Assembly (NCBI GenBank): GCA_025455985.1
Contig: JALOLM010000191.1
Coordinates: 1 to 7,929 of the forward strand
Source: Candidatus Nanopelagicales bacterium
GTDB taxonomy: Bacteria; Actinomycetota; Actinomycetes; S36-B12; UBA10799
Length of the DNA stretch: 7,929 nucleotides
Reading direction: 5' to 3'
This document shows positions 1 through 5,835 of the stretch, in pieces; within the stretch, counting starts at the first letter, position 1, and every line of letters starts with the position of its first letter. Both the position numbers and the translations under genes were made by a program. The notes beneath the pieces were generated by a model that was not told where the DNA came from, searched no databases, and worked only from the letters and a program-made list of their open reading frames with translations.

Positions 1-152
1 ACCACGTCGGGGCGATTGGCATTCACCGCGTCCACGGCCGCCTCGCCGCTGTCCACCGCGGCCACCACGTCCAGGTCCGGCTCGCTGGCCACGAGCAGGC
101 TCAACCCCTCGCGCACGACTGCGTGGTCGTCGGCGATCACCACAGTGATCAT
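1..152 (-). CDS. NarL/FixJ-family response regulator, receiver N-terminus (partial)
   Basis: This is the N-terminal 50 codons of a two-component response regulator; the rest lies beyond the left edge. The visible protein begins MITVVIADDHAVVREGLSLL, the hallmark start of NarL/FixJ receivers. The acidic pair D8/D9 would bind Mg2+, and V12-V13-R14-E15-G16-L17 follows on helix 1. The phosphoacceptor Asp should lie a few residues past the visible PDV, so neither it nor the HTH domain can be checked. The chosen ATG overlaps the kinase stop as ATGA (4 bp), a classic sign of translational coupling. An in-frame ATG six bases upstream (158) would add MP. It follows the kinase gene and is almost certainly that kinase's partner, a transcription factor acting in the cytoplasm. 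The family assignment is firm; the target genes are unknown. Confidence 0.92.
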   Translation of the reverse strand, partial: MITVVIADDHAVVREGLSLLVASEPDLDVVAAVDSGEAAVDAVNANRPDV

Positions 153-1432
153 GGGCATCTCACGGTGGCTCGCAACGCGGTTCCTTCGCCCGGCACCGAC
201 TCCACCGCGCAGGTGCCACCCATCTGACTGGCCAGGTCAGCGATGAGGGTCAGCCCCACATGGCCGGACTCGGCGCTACCGGGTTCGAACCCTCGGCCGT
301 TGTCGCGGACCAGCAACTCGACGAAGTCGCCTCGGCGCTGCAGGCTGATCCACACCTGGCTTGCGTCGGCATGCTTCGCGATGTTCGCGGTGGCCTCCCG
401 AGTCATGCGGTACAACGCCTGCTGGCACTTGTCATCCAACTGCAGTCCCGCCTGCACATCGAGATCGACCGGGCAGTCCAAGGCGCTGGCAAGGTCCTGC
501 ACCGCGGCGGCCAGGCCCGCCTCGCGAAGGTTCGGTGGGTAGATGTCGACCAGCAGAGTCCGCAGCGACCCGACAGCTTTGCGGGTGCGATCCGCGGCGG
601 TGGCCAACTGGGCCTTCGTGGCCGCATCCGGCGAACCCTGGGACAGCGCCGACAGCCCGAAGGAAACCCCGGCGAGATCCTGCACCACGCCGTCGTGGAG
701 GTCAGCGGCGATCCGGCGTCGCTCTGCCTCCGAGGAGTTGACCGCGTACAGCAGCAGGTCCTCCCGGGACTGCCGATCGCGGTCAAGTCGCCTGGCCATG
801 CGCCACGCCAGAAGCAGCAAGATCCCGGCCAGTACGGCCAGCGCCCCCACGATCGTGGGCGCCAGAGCCATCACCATCTTCTGCGTTGCAGAGTCCAGAA
901 AGGCCTGACGTTGGTAGACCTCCAACAGATAGGTGGTCCCATCGTCGGCGGTCACCGGAAGGTACACCTCGACCAGTTCCCCGTAGTTGCGCTCGAAGCG
1001 GTTCTCCGGCTTGGTCAGGTCGCTGACCTCCGCCTCCACGCCACCACTGTCGAGGACCGCCATCTCCTCGTCGCCGAGGCCGAACTTCTGACCGATGAGT
1101 TGCGGCTTGTCCGAGTACACGATGGTGCCGTCGTCGCTCCACACCCGCACAGTGACCGTCGGGTCCTTCAGCAGACGTTCGCGGACCACTTCGTCCAGGG
1201 CTGCGATCGCCTGCGGATCGCCGTCGGCGAGCCCTTCGCGCAGATGCGGCTGCACGGCCAACTGCTCGGCCTGCTGGGCTGAGATCACGGCGTCGCGCAC
1301 CGACTCATCGCGAGCCACGTTGCGCGCCACCCAGAAACTCAGAGCAGCCAGCAGGCCGAGCAGTAGGAACCCGGGGATGGCGAATGCCAGCACCTCTCGG
1401 CGGACCACTCCACCCTCGGAGAACTTGGGCAC
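149..1432 (-). CDS. Membrane sensor histidine kinase, HisKA_3 / NarL class
   Basis: This is a 427-residue sensor kinase that should autophosphorylate and pass phosphate to the regulator encoded next. Residues about 14-36 form a first membrane helix. Residues 37-185 are an extracytoplasmic sensor, with a Cache/PAS-like stretch near 94-120 (VRVWSDDGTIVYSD). Residues 186-210 form a second helix. The HisKA_3 dimerisation box is at 241-255 (IAADLHDGVVQDLAG) with phosphoacceptor H246. The HATPase_c domain follows, with N350 in EATANIAKH, the G1 box DNGRGF at 377-382, and GHVGL at 390-394. The start is GTG, 18 bp after the stop of the secreted-protein gene, with no clear ribosome site. An in-frame GTG at codon 9 (1408) is preceded by GAGG at 5-nt spacing and may be the true start. 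No GAF or haem-binding motif is visible, so it is not a DosS-type sensor. The signal sensed is unknown. Confidence 0.95.
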   Translation of the reverse strand: MPKFSEGGVVRREVLAFAIPGFLLLGLLAALSFWVARNVARDESVRDAVISAQQAEQLAVQPHLREGLADGDPQAIAALDEVVRERLLKDPTVTVRVWSDDGTIVYSDKPQLIGQKFGLGDEEMAVLDSGGVEAEVSDLTKPENRFERNYGELVEVYLPVTADDGTTYLLEVYQRQAFLDSATQKMVMALAPTIVGALAVLAGILLLLAWRMARRLDRDRQSREDLLLYAVNSSEAERRRIAADLHDGVVQDLAGVSFGLSALSQGSPDAATKAQLATAADRTRKAVGSLRTLLVDIYPPNLREAGLAAAVQDLASALDCPVDLDVQAGLQLDDKCQQALYRMTREATANIAKHADASQVWISLQRRGDFVELLVRDNGRGFEPGSAESGHVGLTLIADLASQMGGTCAVESVPGEGTALRATVRCP

Positions 1433-1450
1433 GGATCGATTGTGCCCGGG

Positions 1451-2176
1451 TCAGTCGATCGAACAGTCTTCAGAGCCACCCGCGCGCGATGCGCTGGCCG
1501 TCAGTTGGCCCTTGCCCCTGGCCTTGGTCTTCACCGAGAAGGAGCCACTGCGGCCCTTGGTCCGGGCATTGCCCGAGGCGATCGTTTTGTCGCCGCGCCG
1601 GATCTCATACGACCACTTCTGACCCTTGACATCGGAGTCGACCTCGAGCTCGGCGATGCGGAACACGGCGCTGCGCTTGACCTTCAGCGTGATCTCGGCA
1701 CCGTCAGTGCAGGAACCCTCGAACGTCTGCCGGCTGCGGTTGCCGCCCTTGTCGTCGCCGGGGCCGTCATCGCTGCCGGAGTCGTCGCCGACCCCGACGT
1801 TGACCGTCGAGTCACAGATCTGACCGTCGTGAGTGGCAACCCCCTTGAAGCTGTCCGTGGCCGCTCCCGCGGTGTCGACCTCGACACTGAACGAACCGCT
1901 CGGCCCGGTCGTCGTGCGTGTGCCCTGGCTCAGGACCCCGTTCGGTCCGGTGAGCGTGTAGTCCCAGTCTTGGCCGACCACGTTGGAATCGACCTCGAAC
2001 TCGACCTCCACTCCGCCGTCGCGCTCCTTGACCTTGAGCTCCCATCGGGCGCTCGACGAGCACTGTCCGCCGCTGAACACCTCCACCCGGTTGTCGCCGT
2101 CCTTGGCCAGGGCCGGGGTCATGGGGATTGCCAGGGCGAGGCCGGCGGTGCCGGCGATGAGGGTCTTCGTGAGCAT
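1451..2176 (-). CDS. Secreted protein of two tandem copies of an unrecognised domain
   Basis: I do not recognise this 241-residue family. Residues 1-24 are a signal peptide (MLTKTLIAGTAGLALAIP..., likely cut after PALA). The mature part holds two copies of one domain, 39-121 and 156-238. They align without gaps at an offset of 117 residues, with about 27 of 83 identical by hand count; EVDS at 61/178, W at 71/188 and SGSFSV at 93/210 stand out. All four cysteines bracket the copies at identical spacing (C39-C121 and C156-C238), suggesting one disulfide per domain. An acidic Gly/Asp/Ser linker, about 130-145, joins them. Alternating hydrophobic residues suggest beta-sandwich domains. No lipobox or LPXTG anchor is seen, so it is probably released or loosely wall-associated. 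It is the first gene of the kinase/regulator operon, with an AAAGGAGG ribosome site before the ATG. It could be a ligand, accessory sensor or target; this is inference. Confidence 0.85.
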   Translation of the reverse strand: MLTKTLIAGTAGLALAIPMTPALAKDGDNRVEVFSGGQCSSSARWELKVKERDGGVEVEFEVDSNVVGQDWDYTLTGPNGVLSQGTRTTTGPSGSFSVEVDTAGAATDSFKGVATHDGQICDSTVNVGVGDDSGSDDGPGDDKGGNRSRQTFEGSCTDGAEITLKVKRSAVFRIAELEVDSDVKGQKWSYEIRRGDKTIASGNARTKGRSGSFSVKTKARGKGQLTASASRAGGSEDCSID

Positions 2177-2180
2177 GGTG

Positions 2181-2188
2181 CCTCCTTT
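2181..2188 (-). promoter_or_regulatory. Strong ribosome binding site of the secreted repeat protein
   Basis: Read on the minus strand, AAAGGAGG lies 4 nt before the ATG at 2176. It is close to the full anti-Shine-Dalgarno complement and settles this start. The spacing is short, but the match is the strongest in the window. Confidence 0.8.
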
Positions 2189-2231
2189 TGGTTGCCCTCA
2201 CGTTCTCGTCACCGACGTCGGGCTCACAAGA

Positions 2232-2250
2232 GGACCTTGGTCCTAGGACC
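2232..2250. promoter_or_regulatory. Alternating inverted GGACC half-site array, candidate operator
   Basis: The sequence GGACCTTGGTCCTAGGACC holds three 5-bp half-sites in alternating orientation, starting at 2232, 2239 and 2246, a strict 7-bp pitch. Two perfect palindromes overlap in it: AGGACCTTGGTCCT (2231-2244) and GGTCCTAGGACC (2239-2250). It lies 56-74 bp upstream of the ATG of the secreted protein, in the only sizeable gap that could hold the operon promoter. The 14-mer shares the GGAC....GTCC core with the DosR/DevR box, and NarL/FixJ regulators commonly bind short inverted half-sites. An operator, perhaps for the regulator in this operon, is therefore the best reading. It is a poor terminator for tspO because the inner loops are only 2 nt and no T-run follows. 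I could not place a convincing -10/-35 pair beside it. Confidence 0.5.
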
Positions 2251-2319
2251 CCCGTTATGGCTGATGGCAACTGGCGTTCTGTCGTCCGGCAGGCGCTGCA
2301 CGAAGACTGTTCGGCTGCA

Positions 2320-2793
2320 TCAAGCCGCTCTGTTGAGCGCTGCGTACCCGATCGACAGCGAGGTCGCGACGCACAACCAGGCGAGGTAAGGCAGCATGGC
2401 CACACCGGCCCACAGGTTGTACCGGAACGCCACCACGACCATGGGCACGGTGAACGCCGCGGCCAGCCCCAGCGCCAGCGCCGCAGCCGGCAGACTCTGC
2501 TGCACGTAGAAGAGATTGGCCCACGCCAGGGCGGCCACCACACTCGCTGCGAACAGCGATGTCCACCATGCCCGCTCGGCGACAGAGGCGTTGATAGCGA
2601 TCAGTGTCCCGACAACCGCGAGCATCGCGAAGTTGTAGGGCCAGGCCAGCCCGAATACGAAGTCCGGTGGCTGCCAGGCCGGCTTGACCAGGCTGTTGTA
2701 CCAGGCACTGCCCGACGCCACCCACAGACCTGATCCCACGACGTAGCAGGCCAAAATGCCGAGGTTGACGGCGACCAGAACCACCTTGCCCAT
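2320..2793 (-). CDS. tspO: TspO/MBR family membrane protein (tryptophan-rich sensory protein)
   Basis: This 157-residue protein is nearly all hydrophobic and should span the membrane five times, as TspO/MBR proteins do; about 160 residues is the usual length. Family marks are W31-Y32, the KPAWQPPDFVFG loop at 37-48 followed by W51, and LPYLAWLCVATSL at 134-146 in the last helix. The family binds tetrapyrroles and is linked to porphyrin, oxygen and stress responses; the role here is inferred from family. The ATG at 2793 was chosen because a longer in-frame start (2916) would add 41 non-membrane residues and run across the divergent exonuclease start. No strong ribosome site is visible (TGAG 3 nt upstream at best). 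It is divergent from the exonuclease gene and upstream of the secreted-protein operon on the same strand, with a 143-bp gap that probably contains that operon's own promoter. Confidence 0.9.
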   Translation of the reverse strand: MGKVVLVAVNLGILACYVVGSGLWVASGSAWYNSLVKPAWQPPDFVFGLAWPYNFAMLAVVGTLIAINASVAERAWWTSLFAASVVAALAWANLFYVQQSLPAAALALGLAAAFTVPMVVVAFRYNLWAGVAMLPYLAWLCVATSLSIGYAALNRAA

Positions 2794-2883
2794 GGACTCA
2801 GGTTGTCCACAGGCTCGGCTTTCGGCAAATCCGCGGATGTCACACCCCCCACCTACGGTCGGGGGGACAGATGGGAGTGGGGG
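2794..2883. promoter_or_regulatory. Divergent promoter region between tspO and the exonuclease gene
   Basis: This 90-bp gap must drive tspO leftward and the exonuclease/ATPase pair rightward. It contains a perfect 10-bp palindrome ATCCGCGGAT (2829-2838). It also holds a near-palindrome of CCCCCCACC (2845-2853) against GGTCGGGGGG (2857-2866), with one extra C. TACGGT at 2854-2859 fits the actinobacterial TANNNT -10 pattern for rightward transcription and would place a start site near 2866. The ribosome site GGGAG (2873-2877) lies 6 nt before the ATG at 2884. No good -35 hexamer is visible, and the leftward promoter is not clear. The region assignment is safe; the individual elements are guesses. 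Confidence 0.4.
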
Positions 2884-3579
2884 ATGTTCAACTACCCGGT
2901 GCCGGGCGGACGGCACGCACTGACCGAGGCGGGGTACGCAGTCATCGATCTCGAGACCACGGGGTTCAACGCGGCGGGGTACGCAGTCATCGATCTCGAG
3001 ACCACGGGGTTCAACGCCAAGGGCCCGGATCGCATCGTCGAGGTCGCCATTGTGCGCATCGATGCGTCCGGGCGGGAACTCGGGACGTTCCAGACTCTGG
3101 TGGATCCCGGCCGTTCACCGGGGCCGTCGGCGGTCCACGGGATCACCAGCGACATGCTCCGACGCGCCCCCACGTTCACTGAGATCGCCGGTTCGATGCT
3201 CGCCTGGCTGCGCGGAGTGGTCGTCGTCGCGCACAATGCGCAGTTCGAGGATGCGTTCCTGAGTGCGGAGTTCGCCCGCGCCGGGCTGACGGTGCCGTAT
3301 CTCCCGGCGCTGGATACCTTGCGCGTCGCGCAGGCCCGACTCCCCACCCCCAACCACAAGCTGACGACTGTCTGCCAGTGGGCAGGCGTCGAGATCGAAG
3401 GCGCCCACACGGCCCTCGGCGATGCGTCGGCGACGGCACGGATGCTGCCGAAACTCATGGCGCTGGAGCGACACCGGCCTCGATGGCGCGACGGGTTTCC
3501 GGCCGTGGCCGCGCAGATGGGCACGTGCTACCTGCCCCGGCACCACGCAGACCGCACTACCCTGGGAGTAGCCGGATGA
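2884..3579 (+). CDS. DEDDh 3'-5' exonuclease (DNA pol III epsilon-like) with duplicated motif I
   Basis: This 231-residue protein is a DnaQ-like exonuclease, expected to remove nucleotides from 3' ends using two metal ions. Motif I, VIDLETTG, occurs twice (D22/E24 and D37/E39) because of a perfect 45-bp tandem repeat. Motif II is HNAQFEDAFL at 117-126, where the usual catalytic Asp of HNxxFD is Glu (E122), followed by D123. Motif III is HTALGDASATA, with H175 and D180. The VHGIT stretch near 84-88 is also typical. About 35 C-terminal residues match nothing I know. The ATG at 2884 has GGGAG 6 nt upstream; the open frame reaches back to a TTG at 2803 without added domain sequence. No polymerase, BRCT or UvrC-like domain is attached. 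The metal ATPase gene follows almost immediately, so the two are probably co-transcribed, although no functional link is obvious. Whether the enzyme is still active is open. Confidence 0.92.
   Translation: MFNYPVPGGRHALTEAGYAVIDLETTGFNAAGYAVIDLETTGFNAKGPDRIVEVAIVRIDASGRELGTFQTLVDPGRSPGPSAVHGITSDMLRRAPTFTEIAGSMLAWLRGVVVVAHNAQFEDAFLSAEFARAGLTVPYLPALDTLRVAQARLPTPNHKLTTVCQWAGVEIEGAHTALGDASATARMLPKLMALERHRPRWRDGFPAVAAQMGTCYLPRHHADRTTLGVAG
2928..3017 (+). repeat. Perfect 45-bp in-frame tandem duplication
   Basis: Copies 2928-2972 and 2973-3017 match at all 45 positions and lie head to tail with no spacer. The identity ends at both outer edges: 2927 differs from 2972, and 2973 differs from 3018. 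The unit is 15 codons, so the frame is kept, and it encodes GYAVIDLETTGFNA plus one Ala. There are no synonymous differences, which implies a very recent slippage or unequal-exchange event, or an assembly artefact. Confidence 0.97.
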
Positions 3580-3589
3580 GGTGACGTGC

Positions 3590-5827
3590 GTGCGCAGACC
3601 GGGCAGCCTTCTGTTAGCCGTCTCCGTGGTGCTACTGGTCACGGGGATCCTTGTCGAACCCGCCCGGCAACCCGCTTGGGCGCTCGCGGGCGGGCTGGGT
3701 GCAGTCGCAGCCCTCGTGGCGGTTGTCCGTGGTTTGCGCCAAGGCAGAGGCGGGGTGGACATCCTCGCGCTTCTGGCGATCGCCGGGGCACTGGCGATCG
3801 GGGAGTATTTCGCGGCCGCGATCCTCACCGTGATGATCGGGACCGGACAGTTCCTGGAGGAACGCGCACAGGCACGCGCAGAACGGGAGCTGAACCTGCT
3901 GGCCAAGCGCGCCCCTCGTTTCGCCCGCCGGGTACGAGACGATCAGGTCACCGAAATCGACGTGGATCAGGTCGCTATTGGCGATCTGCTCATGCTTGCT
4001 GCTGGCGACATCGTTGCCGTGGATGGCCGGCTGGCGCAGGCCGGCACCTTCGACGAATCTGTGCTCACCGGCGAGGCTCTGCCCGTCCAGCACGTGCCCG
4101 GGGACATGATCCGTAGCGGCACGGTCAACGCCGGACACCCCACGACAATGCTGGCCACCGCAGTCGCCGCCGAGAGCACGTACGCCGGGGTCATCCGCTT
4201 GGTCACCGCCGCACAGGCATCAGCGGCGCCGTTCGTGCGACTGGCCGACCGCTTGGCTTTCTGGTTCGTTCCGCTGTCACTGGCGATCGCAGCTGCAGCG
4301 TGGTGGTTCAATGGCACACCGACCGCCGCAGTGGCAGTCCTGGTCGTTGCGACGCCATGCCCGCTGCTACTGGCCGTTCCGATCGCGATCATCGGCGGGG
4401 TTTCTCAATGCGCCAAGCGTGGTGTCGTGGTCAAGGGCGGAGCCTCATTGGAGCGTCTGGCCGGTGGTGAGGTGCTGCTCTTCGACAAGACCGGCACATT
4501 GACAGCAGGGCGGCCCGAAGTGGTCCACACCGCAATGGCGCCCGGCGTCGACGAGACCGACGTTCTGCGAATATCCGCCAGCCTGGACCAGATGTCCCCG
4601 CATGTGCTGGCCACCGCTGTGGTGAATGCGGCACGCACTCGCCATCTGGATCTGAGCATGCCCAGCGATGTTCAGGAAATCCATGGCCAGGGAGTCCAGG
4701 GAACCGTGGACGGCGCGCGGGTGCGGATCGGTCGACCGGCCTGGGTGTTGGGCGACGACGAGCCGGCGTGGGCACAGCGGGCCCGACGCCGCGCCGATCT
4801 GGACGGGTCGTTGATCGCATTCGTCGGCATCGAGGATCGCCCGGTCGCCGCGCTACTTTTCGCAGACCGGATCCGCGCGGACGCCCCCGGCATGGTCCGG
4901 GCACTACGGGCCGATGGGATGCAGCGCATAGTCCTGGTCAGCGGGGATCGCGCAGACCTTGCCGAGTCCATCGGTCGCATCGTGGGGGTCGATGCGGTGT
5001 GGGCCGACCAGACCCCCGCCGACAAGGTCGCGGTCGTGCAGGAGGAGGCCGCCCGGGGAGCCACGATCATGGTCGGCGACGGCATCAACGATGCCCCCGC
5101 ACTGGCCGCCGCCTCTGTGGGAGTCGCCCTGGCAGCGCGTGGCGCTACCGCATCATCGGAGGCCGCCGACGTCGTCCTGACCGTCGACCGCATTGAGCGC
5201 CTGGGTCAGGCAGTGCGCGTGGCCCGCAGCGCCCATGCCACCGCGACCCAGGCCGCGTGGATCGGCATGTCGTTGTGCTTCTTGGCGATGGGTGCGGCCG
5301 CCCTCGGAGCGCTGCCACCAGCCGCAGGTGCGGTGCTACAGGAAGGCATCGACCTCGTGGCCATACTCTGGGCGCTGCGCGTGGGCCTGATCCGGCCGCG
5401 CGGAATCCGCCGTATCCCACCGGCCGACGCCGACGTACTCTCACGCCTGGCCGACGACCACCGGGAGACCCTGGCCCTCGTCGAGAAAGTGCGCGATGTG
5501 GCCGACGAACTCGAAGACCACGGATCTCTGTTGCCCACGTTCAACTTGCTGACCGAGATCGATCAGGTTCTGTTGCCCCATGAGCGGCAGGAAGAAGCAG
5601 AACTCGTGCCGGCCCTGGTCCGGATCACCGGCAGTTCCGAAGCAGTGGGGGCGCTGAGCCGCAGCCACGCGGAGATCGAACACCACGTCGCCATGCTCCG
5701 CCGCTCTCTGGCTGAGCCCGACGAGCACACGGTCACTGACGTCCGCCGCACCCTGTACAGCCTCTACGGCGTTCTGCGCCTGCACAATGCGCTGGAGGAG
5801 GAGAGCGCCTTCTCCCTCATCGAATGA
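3590..5827 (+). CDS. P1B-5-type metal-transporting ATPase with C-terminal hemerythrin-like domain
   Basis: This is a 745-residue P-type ATPase of the membrane, coupling ATP hydrolysis to metal export. No N-terminal HMA metal-binding domain precedes the first helix (about 5-20). The actuator carries TGE in SVLTGEALPV. The metal-site helix reads T255-P-C257-P, the TPC signature of P1B-5 pumps, which are associated with Ni and Fe. D299 in DKTGT is the phosphorylation site. The N-domain has SPHV with H338, where most P1B pumps have His-Pro. GDGIND is at 496-501. Residues from about 618 to the end form a hemerythrin-like bundle with likely di-iron ligands H624, H664, E668, H693 or H699, H732 and E736/E737. 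Such tails are known on P1B-5 ATPases, including one from Acidothermus. GAGGTGA (3578-3584) points to the GTG at 3590; an in-frame GTG at 3581 is the alternative. The exonuclease stop is 10 bp upstream, suggesting an operon. Metal specificity is inferred from class. Confidence 0.93.
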   Translation: MRRPGSLLLAVSVVLLVTGILVEPARQPAWALAGGLGAVAALVAVVRGLRQGRGGVDILALLAIAGALAIGEYFAAAILTVMIGTGQFLEERAQARAERELNLLAKRAPRFARRVRDDQVTEIDVDQVAIGDLLMLAAGDIVAVDGRLAQAGTFDESVLTGEALPVQHVPGDMIRSGTVNAGHPTTMLATAVAAESTYAGVIRLVTAAQASAAPFVRLADRLAFWFVPLSLAIAAAAWWFNGTPTAAVAVLVVATPCPLLLAVPIAIIGGVSQCAKRGVVVKGGASLERLAGGEVLLFDKTGTLTAGRPEVVHTAMAPGVDETDVLRISASLDQMSPHVLATAVVNAARTRHLDLSMPSDVQEIHGQGVQGTVDGARVRIGRPAWVLGDDEPAWAQRARRRADLDGSLIAFVGIEDRPVAALLFADRIRADAPGMVRALRADGMQRIVLVSGDRADLAESIGRIVGVDAVWADQTPADKVAVVQEEAARGATIMVGDGINDAPALAAASVGVALAARGATASSEAADVVLTVDRIERLGQAVRVARSAHATATQAAWIGMSLCFLAMGAAALGALPPAAGAVLQEGIDLVAILWALRVGLIRPRGIRRIPPADADVLSRLADDHRETLALVEKVRDVADELEDHGSLLPTFNLLTEIDQVLLPHERQEEAELVPALVRITGSSEAVGALSRSHAEIEHHVAMLRRSLAEPDEHTVTDVRRTLYSLYGVLRLHNALEEESAFSLIE

Positions 5828-5835
5828 GCCCATGG

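Noticed and set aside
260..1282. A 340-codon plus-strand open frame opposite the histidine kinase
   Set aside because: It is antisense to a kinase with every conserved box. Its translation is rich in Arg, Gln and Gly with no domain, and high-GC genomes give long open frames opposite real genes.
1432..1453. Possible stop-codon readthrough fusing the secreted protein to the kinase
   Set aside because: The TGA at 1451-1453 and the kinase GTG share a frame with six sense codons between them. However, a fusion led by an exported domain would invert the kinase's membrane topology and put its sensor inside the cell.
1434..1460. GATCGA...TCGATC inverted repeat between the secreted-protein gene and the kinase gene
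   Set aside because: The arms are only 6 bp around a 15-nt loop and partly coding. It is too weak for a terminator, and the genes look co-transcribed.
2212..2221. CCGACGTCGG palindrome in the leader of the secreted-protein gene
   Set aside because: A 10-bp GC-rich palindrome is expected by chance in such DNA and nothing else supports a function.
2232..2250. Reading the GGACC array as a rho-independent terminator for tspO
   Set aside because: Each palindrome leaves only a 2-nt loop, and no T-run follows on the minus strand.
1442..2389. A 315-codon plus-strand open frame opposite the secreted repeat protein
   Set aside because: It has no recognisable domain, whereas the minus strand has a signal peptide, an internal repeat and a strong ribosome site.
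2803..2811. TTGTCCACA, identical to the actinobacterial DnaA box, just upstream of tspO
   Set aside because: It is a single 9-mer with no companion boxes and no replication genes nearby. A chance match in a window this size is not rare.
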